In this document: positions 1-5,703 of the stretch, in pieces
How the letters are laid out: every line of letters begins with the position of its first letter
How positions within the stretch are numbered: position 1 is the stretch's first letter
Notes under the pieces: generated by a model
The model's database searches: none
Told to the model about the DNA's origin: nothing
The model's input: only the letters and a program-made list of their open reading frames with translations
Translations under genes and position numbers: made by a program
Assembly: GCA_006227965.1 (NCBI GenBank)
Contig: SBFL01000392.1
Span: 1 to 5,732, forward strand
Direction of reading: 5' to 3'
DNA from: Bacteroidota bacterium
Lineage (GTDB): Bacteria; Bacteroidota; Bacteroidia; Flavobacteriales; Flavobacteriaceae
DNA length: 5,732 nt

Positions 1-741
1 CGTTTGGAAGGCCGTCCATTCCGAGGTCACCAAAAGGGCCGTAACCAGGTTGTTGGCGGCGTGGAACCCCAGGGCGAGCTCCAGGCCTTCATCCATTAGG
101 GTCAGGATGCCCAGGAAGAACCCGGTCCCAATATAAAAGACCATGATCCCGGGGCCCAGTTTTTCAACCTCCGGGTTGCCCAGGTGCATGAGCCCGAAAA
201 TCGCGGAAGTTACTACCAGGGGGATCCATCTGTTCCCAAATATAATCCCAAAGCCCTGCATCATGTGGCCCCTGAAGAGGTATTCTTCGAAACTGGTCTG
301 AAGGGGGATCAGCAGGATCGCGATCAGGGCGAGCTTCCAGAAGGCATCCCACCTGAAATTCAGCACGTAATCTTCCGGAGAGGTATACAGGTCAATAAAG
401 GTGAGGCCCACAGTAACCAGGGTCCAGATGCCAAAGGAAAAGAATACCCGCTTCCAGTCTACCCTGGGCCGGGAGGTCGTAAGCGACCTTATGGACTGTG
501 GATGTACAAGCCTTGTCCAGCCCAGGACCACAACCAGTCCGAAGGCCAGTGGGGCCAGCAGGAGGATCAGCACCACATTGGCCCCCAGCTGTTCGATCAA
601 TTGCGCCATCATGTCTTCCACGCTTACCGGGGAATTAAGGGTGGCCAGGTAATTAAACACCATCAGGGCGATAAAACCCGTTGGTAGGATCAGGTATTTC
701 CAGAGTCCGAGATCCCCGCGATAACCTTGTTCTATATACAT
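1..741 (-). CDS. CPBP family intramembrane glutamic endopeptidase (partial, C-terminus off the left edge)
   Basis: The frame stays open for 247 codons from the ATG at 741 to the window edge, so the C-terminus is missing. The visible protein is a polytopic membrane protein with hydrophobic stretches at about residues 14-33, 54-76, 98-117, 134-150, 172-187, 197-216 and 222-240. The three CPBP (Abi, Rce1-like) motifs are present: EEYLFRG (E152, E153, R157), FGLMH (F182, H186) and HAANN (H227, N231). In this family the glutamates and histidines form the active site of a membrane-embedded protease. Bacterial members may process membrane peptides or act in immunity, but the substrate here cannot be told. 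The start overlaps the end of menC by 10 bases (ATGTATATAG holds both the ATG and the menC TAG), which suggests translational coupling. No strong Shine-Dalgarno is visible upstream, only an A-rich AAAAGAAAT. The family call is firm and the role is unknown. Confidence 0.9.
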   Translation of the reverse strand, partial: MYIEQGYRGDLGLWKYLILPTGFIALMVFNYLATLNSPVSVEDMMAQLIEQLGANVVLILLLAPLAFGLVVVLGWTRLVHPQSIRSLTTSRPRVDWKRVFFSFGIWTLVTVGLTFIDLYTSPEDYVLNFRWDAFWKLALIAILLIPLQTSFEEYLFRGHMMQGFGIIFGNRWIPLVVTSAIFGLMHLGNPEVEKLGPGIMVFYIGTGFFLGILTLMDEGLELALGFHAANNLVTALLVTSEWTAFQT

Positions 742-1781
742 ATTTCTTTTATTTGAGAGGTGTCCCACTTTTGTTCAGGGCGGTACCAGAGTTTACCCCC
801 GGAAACTTCCAGCGGGCTTTTGAAATTGTTCGAAAAAAGGGAACCGGTTCCCAGACCCTGCGGCATATGCACGTCCAGGGTAGCTGTCCACTGGGCGATA
901 GCGTTCAATCCGATATTGCTCTCCAGGGCGCTGGTGACCCACCATCCGATGCGCCTCGACTCCGCGGCTTCAATCCACTCCCTGCTTCCCGTAATCCCCC
1001 CGACAAGGCTAGGTTTGAGGATGATATACTGGGGGCGTATCTGTTCGAGCAGCCTTTCCTTTTCCTCCCGGTAATAACAACCGATGAGTTCCTCATCCAG
1101 GGCGATCGGAAGTGGCGTCCGGGCACACAATTCCGCCAATTCCCGCGGTTGGCCGGCCCGGATTGGTTGTTCGATGGAGTGCAATTCAAATTCCGACAAC
1201 CTCCGGAGCTTCCCCAGGGCCTCCCGCGCTGAAAAGGCACCGTTGGCATCTACCCGGATTTCAAGGTCCTTAGGCGAAAATCGCCCGCGAATCTCCCGAA
1301 GCAACCGGAGCTCCGATTCAAAGTCAAGGGCCCCGATCTTCAGCTTTAGGCATCGGAAACCGTCCTTTATCTTTTCCTCAAGCTGCCGCTGCATGAACGG
1401 AAGCTCTCCCATCCATATCAGCCCATTTATGGAGATGGGGGCCCCTTCTAAAAACCGGGAGGGAAATAGTTCAAAGGGGGAGGAACTCTTGAGGGACCGC
1501 ATTGCCTGTTCAAGTCCGAAAACGATACTGGGGTATTCCCGGAAAGTTTCCATAATCCCTTCGCCCCCCTCTTCGAGAGCCCTGCAGGCGCTTTCTAGGC
1601 GGGCCTCATAATCGGGCCGGTCATCTGCACTGAGCCCTCTGAAAAGGCCTGCCTCCCCAATACCCCATCGTCCATTGGCCCGCAGGCAGATGAAGAAGGT
1701 TTCCTTTTGGGTGAGTACTCCTCTGGAGGTGCCTCCAGGCCGGAAAAATTTCAGGGTGTATTTACTGAAGGTAGCTTTCAT
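732..1781 (-). CDS. menC: o-succinylbenzoate synthase (MenC, enolase superfamily)
   Basis: This 349-residue enolase-superfamily enzyme very likely dehydrates SHCHC to o-succinylbenzoate in cytoplasmic menaquinone synthesis. An N-terminal capping domain covers about residues 1-100 and a TIM-barrel domain follows. Catalytic motifs are KLK (K146, K148), VDANGA (metal ligand D178), SIEQP (E204), LDEE (D229, E230) and ILKPSLVGG (K256). The block WWVTSALESNIGLNAIAQ at 280-297 is typical of Bacteroidota MenC. The frame extends upstream to an ATG at 1826, but those 15 extra residues do not look like the family. The ATG at 1781 gives the usual MKATFxKYTLKF opening and has GAAGG five bases upstream, so it is preferred. 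The main alternative is a dipeptide epimerase or N-acylamino acid racemase, which share the fold; the KPSLVGG and TSALESN blocks argue for MenC. It is first in an apparent operon with the CPBP protease. No other men gene is in view. Confidence 0.9.
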   Translation of the reverse strand: MKATFSKYTLKFFRPGGTSRGVLTQKETFFICLRANGRWGIGEAGLFRGLSADDRPDYEARLESACRALEEGGEGIMETFREYPSIVFGLEQAMRSLKSSSPFELFPSRFLEGAPISINGLIWMGELPFMQRQLEEKIKDGFRCLKLKIGALDFESELRLLREIRGRFSPKDLEIRVDANGAFSAREALGKLRRLSEFELHSIEQPIRAGQPRELAELCARTPLPIALDEELIGCYYREEKERLLEQIRPQYIILKPSLVGGITGSREWIEAAESRRIGWWVTSALESNIGLNAIAQWTATLDVHMPQGLGTGSLFSNNFKSPLEVSGGKLWYRPEQKWDTSQIKEICI

Positions 1782-1829
1782 AAAGGCCTTCAAATTTACG
1801 TATATTTTGGCCTGAAAACCACCCAAAAG
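1782..1829. promoter_or_regulatory. Divergent intergenic promoter region between menC and the SDR gene
   Basis: This 48-bp AT-rich gap must serve both divergent genes unless promoters lie inside them. On the minus strand, TAAATTTG at 1791-1798 is an exact match to the Bacteroidota -7 consensus TAnnTTTG. It lies only 9 bases from the menC ATG, so the leader would be extremely short. On the plus strand, TATATTTTG at 1801-1809 is a near match with one extra base, 20 bases before the SDR ATG. No convincing -33 TTTG sits at the expected distance for either. The two candidate elements are adjacent, so polymerase binding for one gene could exclude the other. This is inference from motif matching only. 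Confidence 0.4.
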
Positions 1830-2621
1830 ATGGAGTTAAAGGACAAAATAATCTGGATTACCGGAGCTTCCTCAGGAATCGGCAGATCTCTGGCCCTTTT
1901 GATGGGGCACCGCGGAGCACGGATCATCCTGTCCGGACGCGACAGGCTGCGCCTCGAAGAAGTAAAGAGGGCCATGCCCCAGCCGGACAGGGCGGTGATC
2001 CTGCCCCTGGACCTCAATGATCCCGATGCGCTTCCCGGGATTGTTCAGAAAGCCCTGGATAGTTTCGGACTAGTGGATATTCTCGTAAACAACGCAGGAA
2101 TAAGCCAGCGTTCAACTATTGCAGATACGGGGATGGAAGTATATGAAAAACTCATGCGTGTGAATTATCTGGGGACCATAGGCCTTACCAAGGCACTCCT
2201 CCCCCATTTCACCAGCAGAAAACAGGGCCATTTCGTCGTGGTGACCAGTTTGATGGGAAAATTCGGATCCCCCCTGCGCTCAGGGTATTGCGGTGCCAAG
2301 CACGCCCTGCACGGCTTTTTTGATGTCCTGCGCATGGAGCACCAAAAAGATGGCGTGTTTGTCAGTTTGATATGCCCCGGGTTCGTTCGTACCGATTTAG
2401 CGCGCAATGCCCTTGTTGGGGATGGTACTGCCCAGGGGTTTCAGGACCGGGCCACCGAGAACGGGATGGACCCGGAACTGTTCGCCAGGAAAATGCTCCG
2501 GGCCATTGAAAAACGCTCCTGGGAATCCTACATCGGAGGACGGGAAGTCTTTGGGGTCTGCCTAAGGCGTTTCTTCCCCAGATTGCTCCACCGGGTAGTG
2601 CTGCGAAGCCGGGTAGTCTGA
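1830..2621 (+). CDS. SDR family NAD(P)-dependent oxidoreductase (DHRS7-like)
   Basis: A 263-residue classical short-chain dehydrogenase/reductase with a Rossmann fold. The cofactor loop TGASSGIG is at 11-18, and SGRDR at 35-39 puts an arginine after the second beta-strand, which suggests NADP(H) preference. Also seen are DLN at 61-63, NNAG at 87-90 and the catalytic tetrad N112, S140, Y153 and K157 (YCGAK). The segment CPGFVRTDLARNALVGDG at about 182-199 resembles the DHRS7/DHRS7B branch of the superfamily. The last 24 or so residues are rich in arginine and hydrophobics (LRRFFPRLLHRVVLRSR), as expected for a membrane-surface amphipathic helix. Substrate is unknown; lipids, steroids or ketones are possible from relatives. 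The ATG at 1830 is chosen because it directly precedes the first beta-strand; the frame runs back to 1707, but that stretch overlaps menC. The gene ends abutting the opposite-strand hydrolase. Confidence 0.92.
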   Translation: MELKDKIIWITGASSGIGRSLALLMGHRGARIILSGRDRLRLEEVKRAMPQPDRAVILPLDLNDPDALPGIVQKALDSFGLVDILVNNAGISQRSTIADTGMEVYEKLMRVNYLGTIGLTKALLPHFTSRKQGHFVVVTSLMGKFGSPLRSGYCGAKHALHGFFDVLRMEHQKDGVFVSLICPGFVRTDLARNALVGDGTAQGFQDRATENGMDPELFARKMLRAIEKRSWESYIGGREVFGVCLRRFFPRLLHRVVLRSRVV

Positions 2622-2624
2622 TCA
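2619..2624. other. Palindromic junction carrying both convergent stop codons
   Basis: TGATCA supplies TGA (2619-2621) to the SDR gene on the plus strand and TGA (2624-2622) to the hydrolase gene on the minus strand. No base separates the two coding regions, so no intrinsic terminator fits between them. The two transcripts must run into each other's coding sequence or end by another mechanism. Confidence 0.9.
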
Positions 2625-3302
2625 GATATTCAGGGCCTCCCCTATACCGGGCAGTAGGAGCTTCTTGCCCGCCGCCTCGAATTGACGGGCTGCCTCATCC
2701 GTATCGATTGCGATATAGCCGAAGGTGTTGTAGTGAACCCCAAGGACATGCCGGCATTCCACGAAGTCGGCTGCCTGAACGGCATCGGCAATACCCATGG
2801 TAAAGTTGTCTCCTATCGGCAATACGGCAAGGTCGGGTTTGGCGAAGGAAGGGATCAGTTTCATGTCCATATGAAGGGCGGTATCCCCGGCGATGTAAAT
2901 CGTTTTGCCGCCGCTTCTAAGCAGAAACCCCCCTGGCTGGCCTCCATAGGTGCCATCGGCAAAGGAGGAAGTGTGGACCGCATTGACGTATTTGAGCCAT
3001 CCGAATTCGAATTCCCGGGCACCTCCGTGATTCATCGGATGCCCCTCAAAACCCTTGTTCTGGTAGTATGAAACGATCTCATAGTTGCTGATAATCTGGG
3101 CTTTGCTATCCCTGGCAAGGGCCTCTACGTCAAGGACATGGTCCTGGTGGGCATGGGTCAGAAGGATCACATCCGGCTGAAGATCCTGCAGGCTGATTTT
3201 ATCCCTTGCCAGTTCGTTCCCGGTGATAAAAGGATCTACCACCAGTCGGTGGGATTCGGTTTCGATAAGCAGGGCTGCATGCCCCAGAAAGGTGATTTTC
3301 AT
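2622..3302 (-). CDS. UPF0173-type metal-dependent hydrolase (metallo-beta-lactamase fold, UlaG-like)
   Basis: A 226-residue cytoplasmic protein, full length for the UPF0173 family. It opens with the family's MKITFLGHA and DPF (23-25). The metal-binding motif THAHQDH is at 49-55 (H50, H52, D54, H55). Further likely ligands are H110 in AVHTSSF, D140 in AGDT, and H190 in GVHYNTFG. NHGG at 91-94 is another conserved block. Together these predict a dinuclear metal hydrolase related to L-ascorbate-6-phosphate lactonase, but the natural substrate of UPF0173 proteins is generally not established. Relatives are often found near men genes in flavobacteria (from memory, not checked here), and menC is only one gene away. 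It lies 22 bp downstream of the sensor kinase gene on the same strand and probably shares its mRNA. A hairpin covers its ribosome-binding region. Its stop codon directly abuts that of the SDR gene. Confidence 0.92.
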   Translation of the reverse strand: MKITFLGHAALLIETESHRLVVDPFITGNELARDKISLQDLQPDVILLTHAHQDHVLDVEALARDSKAQIISNYEIVSYYQNKGFEGHPMNHGGAREFEFGWLKYVNAVHTSSFADGTYGGQPGGFLLRSGGKTIYIAGDTALHMDMKLIPSFAKPDLAVLPIGDNFTMGIADAVQAADFVECRHVLGVHYNTFGYIAIDTDEAARQFEAAGKKLLLPGIGEALNI

Positions 3303-3321
3303 GGGAGAGTAGTTTCTCCCA
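3302..3321 (-). promoter_or_regulatory. Perfect hairpin over the hydrolase translation start
   Basis: In the minus-strand RNA, UGGGAGA (3321-3315) pairs perfectly with UCUCCCA (3308-3302) around a 6-base loop AACUAC. The 3' arm includes the A of the AUG start codon. The 5' arm holds the only purine-rich, Shine-Dalgarno-like run (GGGAGA) upstream of the gene, 12 bases from the AUG. Folding would hide both. No U-run follows, so it is not a classic terminator. It could limit translation, act as a processing point between the kinase and hydrolase messages, or be a coincidence. Confidence 0.5.
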
Positions 3322-3324
3322 AAT

Positions 3325-5286
3325 TTATTTAAAATTGAACCAAAAACGAACTCCTTCGGCTGTTTTGTCAGTGTTCAGGGTAGACTGCAACTGGTTGACC
3401 AGGCGTTTGATGAGACGGATACCCATGGAGGTGCTTTCCCGGTTTTCGGAGTCCTCCGGCAGCCCGACCCCGTTGTCGGTGTATTCAAAGAAGCCCCCAT
3501 CCCCGTTCTTCTGTATATGGATGTAGATCTTGCCGTCCTGGGCATCTTCGGGAAAGGCATATTTGAATGAGTTGGAAACCAGCTCATTGAGGATCAGACC
3601 TATGGGGATGGCCCGGTCTATGTCCAGTTCCACGCCTTCGGCATCAATGGTGATGTTTATATTATGGCCGCCCTTGCGGAATACGGACTGAATGCTGTTG
3701 ATCAGGCTTTCAATATAACCCTGCATCTCAATGACGGAAAGGTCGTCATTCTGGTAGAGCTTCTGGTGGATCAGCGCCATGGCCTTTACCCGGGTTTTCC
3801 CCTCCTCCAGGGCTTCAATGGCGGCCTTACTGCGCGTATTCTTGGTCTGCAGGCTCAACAGGCTGGAAACCATTTGCAGGTTGTTTTTCACCCGGTGATG
3901 GATTTCCTTCAGCAGTGAATCCTTTTCGACCAGGGAATTTTCAATAATCCGTTTCTGCTCGGCAATAAGCCGCTGGGTCTTGATGCTCTTAAGATAGGCA
4001 AATACAAGTCCTGCAAAACCCAGGAGGGTAAAGACAAGGGATATGAAAACGAGATTGATCCGCATATCCTGGGCCTGGAGTTCCGCCTGGCCCCGGTCTA
4101 TGTCCATTTCAAGATCTTTGTTCTTGAGCTTTATGTTCTCCAGCTCCTCGCTGGCCACGATGGAAACCAGCCGCTCCTTTTCATTATATTCTTCCAGGGC
4201 GCACAGGGAATCTTCCAGTTTCAGGGAATTCTTCAGATAACGGGCAGCGTTTGAATAGTCTTCAAGGCCTTCGTGATAGGAAGCGAGCAACCTGTTTTCG
4301 CGAATGATCAGTTCCGGGATGTCCGTCTCGTGTTCCATCCGGAGGTACTCCCCGGCTTTATCCAGGTTTCCTAATTTCATATGTGCCCCGGCCAGGGCAA
4401 GAATGTTATCAGTCAGGACATCCTTATCGATCCCAGAGGGGAGGCTGCGCAGAATTCCCAGGCTATTTTCCAGATAAGGCAGGGCTTCCCGGTACTGATT
4501 CTGTAGTATATGGGCCTTCCCAATATTACCTTCAATCAGTCCCTTCAGACGGTTGGAATTGTTGATTTCCTCCTCGGTCTTAACCTGATTGATATCGTTC
4601 AGGTAGACCACCACATATCCCTGGGCCTTTTTAAAATACGTCATTGCAGTGGCACCGGATCGCTCTTTTAGCAGAAACTGGCCGATTGTATTGTTATAGG
4701 CGGCGAGCTTGTAAAAATCGGAGGAATCGATGGTCTTCTTTACCTCCATTATGTATTCGTTCATCGCCTTACGGTGGAGGCCGAGATTATCGTAGATATC
4801 GTAAAAAGTAATGCCCTCGGTAATACCGAACTGTTTCTTGCGTTCCCGGATCTCGATCTGCTTGTCGTACTGCCGCAACCTGCCATAGGTTTGATCCATG
4901 AGGTCAAGCAGTCTGCCGAGGGGCACCCGTTCCATGGATTCCAGTTCAGGGTAGAGCTCATTGGCCAGAGCCGATGCCTTTTTGTAATTCCCCAGATCAA
5001 AATACACCTGGGCACGCAGAAGGCGATATAACTGAATGGACAGGGAATCCCCCTCCCTTATCGCCGCATTCAGGTCCGCGTTAATGCGGTCGAGCCAGTC
5101 GTATGCCGAATGGGAGGCATAGCGATCTTTCGTCTGAAAAAAATACGCGAGTTTCTCAGCAGCCGTCTGCTTATTCTCATATGTTTGAAGCAGGGAGTCC
5201 ACTGAAACCGGGTACTGCTGCCCTGAAATCGGACTGGAAAGCCCCAGAATGAAAAGGAAAAGAAAGACTGTCAAAGATTTTTTCAT
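3325..5286 (-). CDS. Membrane-bound sensor histidine kinase with periplasmic TPR domain (HisKA_2/HATPase_c)
   Basis: A 653-residue hybrid of sensor and kinase. Residues 1-22 form a signal peptide (MKKSLTVFLFLFILGLSS). About 85-361 hold TPR-like helical repeats, e.g. LLRAQVYFDLGNYKKASAL (89-107), GNIGKAHILQNQYREALPYL (253-272) and LAGAHMKLGNLDKAGEYL (298-315). A charged coiled-coil stretch at about 362-405 leads to one membrane helix (409-431). The cytoplasmic part has the dimerisation/phosphoacceptor motif EIHHRVKNNLQ (461-471; H464 the probable phosphate acceptor) and the ATP-binding boxes ILNELVSNSFKYAF (N567, N572), DNGVG (604-608) and MGIRLI (621-626). TPRs are therefore predicted in the periplasm, where they may bind a protein or peptide partner. 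Typical kinases of this class phosphorylate a separate response regulator, which is absent here. The start at 5286 gives an intact signal peptide. Downstream, after 22 bp, comes the hydrolase. The signal is unknown. Confidence 0.95.
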   Translation of the reverse strand: MKKSLTVFLFLFILGLSSPISGQQYPVSVDSLLQTYENKQTAAEKLAYFFQTKDRYASHSAYDWLDRINADLNAAIREGDSLSIQLYRLLRAQVYFDLGNYKKASALANELYPELESMERVPLGRLLDLMDQTYGRLRQYDKQIEIRERKKQFGITEGITFYDIYDNLGLHRKAMNEYIMEVKKTIDSSDFYKLAAYNNTIGQFLLKERSGATAMTYFKKAQGYVVVYLNDINQVKTEEEINNSNRLKGLIEGNIGKAHILQNQYREALPYLENSLGILRSLPSGIDKDVLTDNILALAGAHMKLGNLDKAGEYLRMEHETDIPELIIRENRLLASYHEGLEDYSNAARYLKNSLKLEDSLCALEEYNEKERLVSIVASEELENIKLKNKDLEMDIDRGQAELQAQDMRINLVFISLVFTLLGFAGLVFAYLKSIKTQRLIAEQKRIIENSLVEKDSLLKEIHHRVKNNLQMVSSLLSLQTKNTRSKAAIEALEEGKTRVKAMALIHQKLYQNDDLSVIEMQGYIESLINSIQSVFRKGGHNINITIDAEGVELDIDRAIPIGLILNELVSNSFKYAFPEDAQDGKIYIHIQKNGDGGFFEYTDNGVGLPEDSENRESTSMGIRLIKRLVNQLQSTLNTDKTAEGVRFWFNFK

Positions 5287-5341
5287 AAATCTGGCCCTAT
5301 GGCAGCCATTTGGGCGGTCGGCATGTTACAAATTACATCTT

Positions 5342-5349
5342 CAAACTTA
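5342..5349 (-). promoter_or_regulatory. Candidate -7 promoter element for the sensor kinase gene
   Basis: On the minus strand this reads TAAGTTTG, an exact match to the Bacteroidota TAnnTTTG consensus, 55 bases upstream of the kinase ATG. It would give a leader of about 50 bases. I could not find a clear -33 TTTG at the expected spacing, and an 8-base motif with two free positions will occur by chance, so this is tentative. Confidence 0.35.
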
Positions 5350-5438
5350 CCTCTAACTATCGGGATTCGGAATTTTTTGTTGTCAATTCACCGCTTTATG
5401 TAGCGTTCCCGCTTAGGGAGGCAGTATGCTGTCAGAAG

Positions 5439-5478
5439 AAAAGAAAAAAGGCCATATACATTGCGTACATAGCCTTTT
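5439..5478 (-). terminator. Intrinsic terminator, minus strand
   Basis: In minus-strand RNA, AAAAGGCUAUGUAC (5478-5465) pairs along its whole length with GUAUAUGGCCUUUU (5459-5446) around a 5-base loop GCAAU. That is 14 pairs, two of them G-U. A U-rich tail follows (UUUUUU C UUUU). On the plus strand the two wobble pairs become A-C mismatches, so the structure favours the minus strand. It would stop leftward transcripts from the right before they reach the kinase gene. Confidence 0.7.
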
Positions 5479-5512
5479 CATCTAATAGCAAGATTTGGGA
5501 TCTCAACTTAAG
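5440..5512 (-). ncRNA. Possible small RNA of about 70 nt ending at the terminator
   Basis: On the minus strand, TATATTTG at 5526-5519 is an exact TAnnTTTG -7 match. Transcription from about 5512 would end at the terminator hairpin around 5440, giving a transcript of some 70 bases. It has no open frame of note and a short internal pairing (AGAU with AUCU near 5488-5504). No -33 element is evident, and I do not recognise a known RNA family. It is a hypothesis from promoter-terminator spacing only. Confidence 0.3.
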
Positions 5513-5527
5513 ACATTTCAAATATAA

Positions 5528-5601
5528 GGGAGGGTGCAGGAGATTTTAAGAAATTGTTGTATAAGTACCAAAAGTTGTTGTGAAATGGCAAGAACCCTCC
5601 C
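5528..5601. repeat. Separated 8-bp inverted repeat
   Basis: GGGAGGGT at 5528-5535 and ACCCTCCC at 5594-5601 are exact reverse complements, 58 bases apart. The interval contains little further matching pairing, so it would form a long loop as RNA, or could be a spaced protein-binding pair in DNA. Both arms are GC-rich within AT-rich surroundings, which makes them stand out. Confidence 0.45.
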
Positions 5602-5663
5602 AAACTTGCATTTGGTCGAGGTTTTTTTTAGTCTTTCGGAAAGAAATTCCGGAGGCGGGGAAC

Positions 5664-5703
5664 AAAAAAAAGAGCCCCACCAGGTATTGATAAGACTCTT
5701 TTT
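5664..5703 (-). terminator. Intrinsic terminator, minus strand, wobble-rich
   Basis: In minus-strand RNA, AAAAAGAGUCUUAUC (5703-5689) pairs completely with GGUGGGGCUCUUUUU (5681-5667) around a 7-base loop AAUACCU. That gives 15 pairs, four of them U-G, followed by further U residues (eight U in a row in all). On the plus strand the four wobbles become C-A mismatches, which breaks the upper stem. It should therefore end a transcript that enters from beyond the right edge on the minus strand. Confidence 0.65.

Larger units (their letters stand above)
5377..5581 (+). repeat. Three TTGTTGT heptamers, two spaced exactly 21 bp
   Basis: TTGTTGT occurs at 5377-5383, 5554-5560 and 5575-5581. The last two are 21 bp apart start to start, about two turns of the helix, and each is preceded by an A-run. 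This could place two protein contacts on one DNA face. Low sequence complexity makes chance occurrence possible. Confidence 0.35.

Noticed and set aside
184..687. Plus-strand open frame of 167 codons at the left end
   Set aside because: It lies antisense to the CPBP protease, whose three family motifs are intact; the plus translation has no domain and an odd composition rich in Pro, Gln and His.
681..1611. Several long plus-strand frames opposite menC
   Set aside because: They are shadows of menC, whose catalytic residues are all present on the minus strand.
1782..1826. Longer menC start at 1826
   Set aside because: The extra 15 residues do not resemble MenC N-termini, and the 1781 start has a Shine-Dalgarno-like GAAGG and the family opening.
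1707..1829. Longer SDR start at 1707
   Set aside because: It would overlap the menC coding region and add 41 residues before a normal SDR first strand.
5310..5549. 79-codon plus-strand frame in the right intergenic region
   Set aside because: It runs through the terminator hairpin at 5446-5478, has low-complexity lysine stretches and shows no recognisable protein features.
5637..5651. Small inverted repeat CGGAA/TTCCG with 5-base loop
   Set aside because: Five pairs and no U-run on either strand; common by chance.
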